Assembly: GCA_018266075.1 (NCBI GenBank)
Contig: JAFEBB010000062.1
Coordinates: forward strand, 1-42,970
Source: Deltaproteobacteria bacterium
GTDB lineage: Bacteria; Myxococcota; Myxococcia; Myxococcales; SZAS-1
Length of the DNA: 42,970 nt
Direction of reading: 5' to 3'
A program made the position numbers and the translations under genes. The notes below the pieces were generated by a model. The model worked only from the letters and a program-made list of their open reading frames with translations, had not been told where the DNA came from and searched no databases. This document shows, in pieces, positions 39,493 through 42,970 of this stretch (positions are counted from its first letter, which is position 1; every line of letters starts with the position of its first letter).

Positions 39493-41157
39493 TCATGGCC
39501 GCCACCCCAGCCCAGCCCAGAGCGCGCCCTGGCCCAGGATCCGCGACTGCGCATCGACGGCGATGACCTCCGCCGACACGTCCGCACGCACGAAGAGCTC
39601 GAGCCGCTCCGACACGGGCAGGGAGAGCCCACCCGTCAAGCCGGGGCTGACCACGAAGTAGCTCTGCGTGGTCTGGAACGTCGCGAGGTCAAAGCGGCGC
39701 TGCAGGTACACGGCGCCGATGCGCGGCCCGGCGTCGAGGTGCACCGGTCCAATGCGCGCGCCGTACGTCGCCGACGTGCCCAGCTGCAGCCCGAGGTAGT
39801 GGAAGGGAACGCTCTGCCCGGCCTGCTCCATGGCGGCCGTCTGCAGCGTCCGCGTGCCCGCGGCCACGGCGCCGTCGAAGCGCAGGCCCACGCGCCTGGC
39901 GATGGCGCCGTCCCACGCGAGCGAGAGCTGCAGGGCGGGCGTGGGACCGGCGACCGTGCGACTGGCGTCGGCGTCGAGGAAGCCCTGGTAGCCGACCGCG
40001 GCGCCGAGCAGGAACGGCGAGTTGCCGTGGCGCGCGAGCAGATCGCCGACGTCCACGCGCTCGCCGAGCCCGAGGTTCATGTTGGTGTCGAGCACCGGCG
40101 CGCCATCGCCCTTGAGGATCTGCACGCGGTGGCTGCCCGCCGCGAGCGACTGCCCGCCCGGGAGCGCCATCGCCTCGTCGCCGTCGACGCGCAGCGAGAG
40201 CCCATCGAGCGACGCTTCATAACCAAAAAGCTCAGGTTGCCCGAGGCGATCGATCTTGCCCTCGAGCACCACCGGATCCGCGCCGACCTCGAGGATGCGC
40301 GCGCTCGGCTTCTGTTCCCCGTGCGTGAAGGCATAGGTGCGGCGCCGCGCGTAGTCATGCGCTTCGGTGGCGGTCACGGCGCCGTCGCCATTGCGATCCG
40401 CCGGACGCTCGAGCGCCTCGACGAGGAAGTGGGTGTAGATGTCGTTTCCGAGCGCCTCGTCCTCGCGCGCGGTCTCGCCCCAGTCGCACGCGGCCAGCAC
40501 GATCGACGCGCGGCTCTGCTCCTCGAGCGGCCGCGGGAAGAAGTCGGCCTTGGTGCCCTCGAGCTCCTTCTCCACGTCCGGCGGAAGCAGCGACTTGCCT
40601 GCGCCCGAGTGGCACATGGCGAGCACCAGGACTTTTCGCCGCGAAGGGAGCTTCTCCAGCTCGCGCTCGACGTCGTCCATCTCCAGGCCCGTGGACTTCA
40701 CGTCGCCGATGCGCGTGTCGGAGGCGACCACGTAGCGCTTGAGCGAACCGGACGCGTCGCGCGCGAGCGTGCCGTGGGTGGAGAAGTAGACGAGCACCAC
40801 GTCGTCGGGCGAGGTGTTGCGCGTCGCGAGCTCGCGAATCGAACCGAGCAGCGCCTCGCGGCGGCTCTCCTCGGGCGTGGTGCGCACCGCGACGTCGAAG
40901 CCGCCGCGCGCCGGGTCCGCGAGCACCCGCGCGAGATCGGTCGCGTCCTTGCTGGCGAAGCGCAGCCCGCGCCAACCCGCGTCGTCGAAGGTGTCGATGC
41001 CCACCACGAGCGCGAGGCGCTTTCCGGCATGGGCGGCGTCGAGCGCCTCCGGCTTTACCTTGAGCGCGACCATGTCGCCCTTCTCCGTCTGCGCCGAAGC
41101 GCACGCGAAGAGCAGCAAGCAGGCCGCAAGGAGCGGCGTATGCGGGTGGCGCCGCAT
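39493..41157 (-). CDS. Caspase-like (C14) lipoprotein with EF-hand and C-terminal barrel-like domain
   Basis: A 554-residue protein. The N-terminus MRRHPHTPLLAACLLLFAC looks like a lipoprotein signal (Cys19, weak lipobox). The caspase p20-like domain (about 45-250) starts KRLALVVGIDTF and has the His in VYFSTHG (His128) and the nucleophile in LAMCHSG (Cys182). A canonical 12-residue EF-hand loop DRNGDGAVTATE follows at 254-265. From about 295 a beta-sandwich stretch leads to a ~230-residue strand-rich region (FLLGAAVGYQGF...LWAGLGWRP) that resembles an outer-membrane barrel. It lies 23 nt downstream of the anti-sigma gene. A GTG 9 nt upstream is an alternative start. Substrates are unknown; related bacterial caspases cleave after Arg or Lys. 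Confidence 0.85.
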   Translation of the reverse strand: MRRHPHTPLLAACLLLFACASAQTEKGDMVALKVKPEALDAAHAGKRLALVVGIDTFDDAGWRGLRFASKDATDLARVLADPARGGFDVAVRTTPEESRREALLGSIRELATRNTSPDDVVLVYFSTHGTLARDASGSLKRYVVASDTRIGDVKSTGLEMDDVERELEKLPSRRKVLVLAMCHSGAGKSLLPPDVEKELEGTKADFFPRPLEEQSRASIVLAACDWGETAREDEALGNDIYTHFLVEALERPADRNGDGAVTATEAHDYARRRTYAFTHGEQKPSARILEVGADPVVLEGKIDRLGQPELFGYEASLDGLSLRVDGDEAMALPGGQSLAAGSHRVQILKGDGAPVLDTNMNLGLGERVDVGDLLARHGNSPFLLGAAVGYQGFLDADASRTVAGPTPALQLSLAWDGAIARRVGLRFDGAVAAGTRTLQTAAMEQAGQSVPFHYLGLQLGTSATYGARIGPVHLDAGPRIGAVYLQRRFDLATFQTTQSYFVVSPGLTGGLSLPVSERLELFVRADVSAEVIAVDAQSRILGQGALWAGLGWRP

Positions 41158-41180
41158 GGCGTTCACGCCCTCAATGCTAC

Positions 41181-41915
41181 CTATCTCCGAACGACCACGT
41201 CGAATGCAGCGGTCGCGGCCCCTGAAATTGCCTCTCCCCGTGCGGCGGCGCGGGCCTCGTCGGCGGTGAGGGCGCGCTCGCTGGCCACCACGGCCACGTG
41301 CTGCGTGCCCACCTGGCCGTGCAAGGCCACGCCTGCAAGCTGCCCGCCGTGATGCAAGTCGTGGACGCCGCCTTCCACCGGCTCGTTGAGCAGCAACACC
41401 TCGGCATCGCCGGTTCCGGCACGCACCACGCTCACCTGGAGCGCGCGCGGCAGCTCCACGCGCAGCGAGAGCGACGCGTCTTCGGGATAGGCCGAGCCGC
41501 GCACACCGCGCTCGACCTTGCCATCCGGATGCACCACCGCGAACGACGCCGACACGGAGAGCGACGCCGCGCCCTTGACGCCGTCGTCCACTGGCGGGCC
41601 GGGACGAAGCACGATCGCGAATCCCACCGCGGCCGCGAGCGCAGCGCCCACGGCAATCGGCGCGAACCAGCGCCGACGCGGCGCGCCCACGCGGGTCAGG
41701 ATCTTCTCGACGGCTCCCGGTCGAATCGGCGTCGCCTTCGCGTTCGCGAGCAGCAGCGCGTCCACCGCGCCATCGAGCGCGTCGGCACCGTCGAGCGCTT
41801 GCACCCGCTCGGAACACACGTCGCAGCCGGCACGCAAGTGCTCGCGGAGCTCAGCGTCCATCGACGCTGGCGCGGCGAGGAGCGCGCGATACGAAGCTTC
41901 GTCGAGGTGCTTCAT
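41181..41915 (-). CDS. Membrane anti-sigma factor (zinc-finger type)
   Basis: A 244-residue single-pass membrane protein. The N-terminal cytoplasmic part (1-~85) includes ELREHLRAGCDVC, a zf-HC2-like zinc site but with one extra residue between His and the first Cys. A membrane segment FAPIAVGAALAAAVGFAIVL is at about 84-103. The C-terminal ~140 residues are periplasmic and beta-rich (SLSVSASFAVVHPDGKVERG). It would hold the ECF sigma factor at the membrane until a periplasmic signal releases it. Its ATG overlaps the sigma stop by 4 bp (ATGA), which couples their translation. The periplasmic domain is a possible target of the caspase encoded 23 nt downstream, which is conjecture. Confidence 0.85.
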   Translation of the reverse strand: MKHLDEASYRALLAAPASMDAELREHLRAGCDVCSERVQALDGADALDGAVDALLLANAKATPIRPGAVEKILTRVGAPRRRWFAPIAVGAALAAAVGFAIVLRPGPPVDDGVKGAASLSVSASFAVVHPDGKVERGVRGSAYPEDASLSLRVELPRALQVSVVRAGTGDAEVLLLNEPVEGGVHDLHHGGQLAGVALHGQVGTQHVAVVASERALTADEARAAARGEAISGAATAAFDVVVRR

Positions 41916-42511
41916 GTGCCCACCTTCTTTCCCCTCGGCGATGCGTCGTCGTCGTCGGCGCCGAGCCGGGCCAGCAGTTGCAGCTTCACGCGCGCGCGAA
42001 AGCGCTCCAGTCGCATGGCGACGGCGCTCTTCGTCTCCTGGTTGCGGTCGGCGATCTCGCGAAGGCTGAGCTCGCCCTCGAGGTAGAAGAGGGTCACCGT
42101 CTGCTTCTCGGCGCCCTCGGGCAGCGACGCGATCAGCTCGCGCACGATGTGCCGCTCCTGCTCCGCGGCGAGCTGCACCACCGGGGGCGGCGCCACCTCT
42201 TCGAGCGGCAGGCGCGCCAGCTCCGCGTGCACGCGTCCCTCGGCCTGGCGAGTCGCATGTCGGCTCAAGCAGCGGTTCCGCGCGATTTGAAGCAGCCAGG
42301 GCCGGAACTGCTCCGGGTCGCGGAGCCGGGAGAGCGCGTTGAACGCACGGATGAAGGTCTCCTGGACCACGTCGGCCACCTCGTCGGCGTCGAGCCTCCC
42401 GAACCCCTCCACCAACCTGGCGACCTGCGCGTGGTGGCGCTCGAAGAGCGCACGGTAGGCCTCCCGGCTGCCGCGGGCGGCCTGCTGCACGAGCGTGGCG
42501 TCGTCACTCAT
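41912..42511 (-). CDS. ECF-type RNA polymerase sigma-70 factor
   Basis: A 199-residue ECF sigma factor. Region 2 has EAYRALFERHHAQVARLVEG and EVADVVQETFIRAFNALSRLRDPEQFRPWLLQIARNRCL. Region 4 has SLPEGAEKQTVTLFYLEGELSLREIADRNQETKSAVAMRLERFRARV in segments, with the helix-turn-helix near 150-175. I start it at ATG 42511 (MSDDATLVQQAARGS); a GTG at 42544 is possible, and neither has a clear Shine-Dalgarno. It is the first gene of the operon with the anti-sigma factor and caspase, and by analogy likely drives its own promoter. A perfect 9-bp inverted repeat lies 45 bp upstream. Confidence 0.93.
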   Translation of the reverse strand: MSDDATLVQQAARGSREAYRALFERHHAQVARLVEGFGRLDADEVADVVQETFIRAFNALSRLRDPEQFRPWLLQIARNRCLSRHATRQAEGRVHAELARLPLEEVAPPPVVQLAAEQERHIVRELIASLPEGAEKQTVTLFYLEGELSLREIADRNQETKSAVAMRLERFRARVKLQLLARLGADDDDASPRGKKVGT

Positions 42512-42555
42512 GTCGCCAGGGGGAAGACCCGGCGAGGAGACCACCGTTCACGCCC

Positions 42556-42588
42556 GCTGCGAAGCCCCCAAGCGGCATCCTTCGCAGC
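42556..42588. promoter_or_regulatory. 9-bp inverted repeat between the ECF sigma operon and the RND pump gene
   Basis: GCTGCGAAG (42556-42564) and CTTCGCAGC (42580-42588) are perfect complements around 15 nt. They lie in the 284-bp divergent region between the sigma gene and the CusA/CzcA start. A regulatory site or hairpin is possible; no T-run follows on either side. Confidence 0.45.
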
Positions 42589-42795
42589 CCCACGACGCCG
42601 GGAAGACCTGCTCGCCCCAGGCGCGTTCACACGGCCGGCCGCCCGCTGGGTTGCCTCAGCGGCGTGTCGCGCCCTCAAGAGGCTTGCACCCGAAGCCGAG
42701 CCGCATCCTGAAAGGTTCTTGGCGATCCGCGTCGCATCCCCTGCGGAACCCCCGAATCTCCAGCCTGGCCGGGTGCTTGCACAGGCGCACGCCGC

Positions 42796-42970
42796 ATGCT
42801 CGAGCGCCTCATCGAGTTCTCGCTGAAGCAGCGGCTGGCGGTGATTCTCTTCGCCCTCGGCTTCGCGGGCTTTGGCGTCTACGCCTTCACCCAGCTGCCC
42901 ATCGAAGCGTTCCCCGACGTCACCGACACCCAGGTGCAGGTGATCACCCTCTTCTCGGGCCACGCGCCGG
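42796..42970 (+). CDS. CusA/CzcA-family RND heavy-metal efflux pump, N-terminal fragment
   Basis: Only the first 58 codons are in the window, and the gene runs off the right edge. They read MLERLIEFSLKQRLAVILFA, then a first membrane segment, then FTQLPIEAFPDVTDTQVQVIT, the well-conserved N-terminus of CusA/CzcA/HME-RND pumps of about 1,040 residues. The family exports mono- or divalent metal ions from periplasm or cytoplasm as the inner-membrane part of a tripartite system. Metal specificity cannot be read from this part. The ATG has no obvious Shine-Dalgarno. It is divergent from the ECF sigma operon. Confidence 0.9.
   Translation, partial: MLERLIEFSLKQRLAVILFALGFAGFGVYAFTQLPIEAFPDVTDTQVQVITLFSGHAP

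Overview
The window is about 43 kb of very GC-rich bacterial chromosome, roughly 70 % G+C, with strong G/C third-position codon bias and densely packed genes in short operons. The gene set looks like a myxobacterium or close relative (phylum Myxococcota). It is rich in lipoproteins of the von Willebrand, beta-propeller and Cys-rich types, and it has a TonB receptor with periplasmic binding proteins, a GerW-family protein, a caspase-like protein and an ECF sigma/anti-sigma pair. I cannot name a genus. No rRNA, tRNA, CRISPR array, insertion sequence or phage module is visible.

Layout. 1-306: short tandem repeats and a hairpin, no convincing gene. 307-7215: CHAP peptidoglycan hydrolase, a SAM methyltransferase coupled to an N-terminal glutamine amidohydrolase (NTAQ1 type), secreted proteins and a vWA lipoprotein, then an SDR dehydrogenase and a serine esterase. 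7365-10814: hemerythrin-like protein, an acyl-CoA dehydrogenase coupled to an APH-type kinase (the bacterial counterpart of the ACAD11 fusion) and a histidine phosphatase. 10884-16205: an outer-membrane protein divergent from pntA-pntB-thioesterase. 16346-22918: on the minus strand two TrpX-like binding proteins, a methyl-accepting chemotaxis protein, GerW and a small membrane protein; a TonB receptor diverges from them. 22922-29880: a small membrane protein, an FdhF/YdeP-like molybdoenzyme coupled to an M16 peptidase lipoprotein, and a PAS histidine kinase. 30048-33718: a sulfur operon (SQR-like flavoprotein, DUF1641-DsrC fusion, DsrE) next to a 63-bp tandem repeat array, bracketed by two copies of a ~51-bp repeat. 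33922-36900: giant beta-propeller lipoprotein. 36956-42511: ECF sigma, anti-sigma, caspase/EF-hand/barrel lipoprotein, Cys-rich lipoprotein and MA-clan peptidase, all co-oriented. 42796-end: start of a CusA/CzcA RND pump.

The most unusual signal is at 16346-16714. A small membrane-protein gene is interrupted by an in-frame TGA, and the frame continues for 53 codons with a third membrane segment. Exactly 18 nt after the TGA begins a hairpin with a GGUCU loop, the same spacing and loop core that I recall for the E. coli fdhF SECIS. This is a strong candidate for an undescribed small membrane selenoprotein. Second-rank items are the sigma/anti-sigma/caspase operon, the three-heptad 63-bp repeat array, the DUF1641-DsrC fusion, and short AT-rich codon islands placed on conserved motifs of otherwise GC-rich enzymes.
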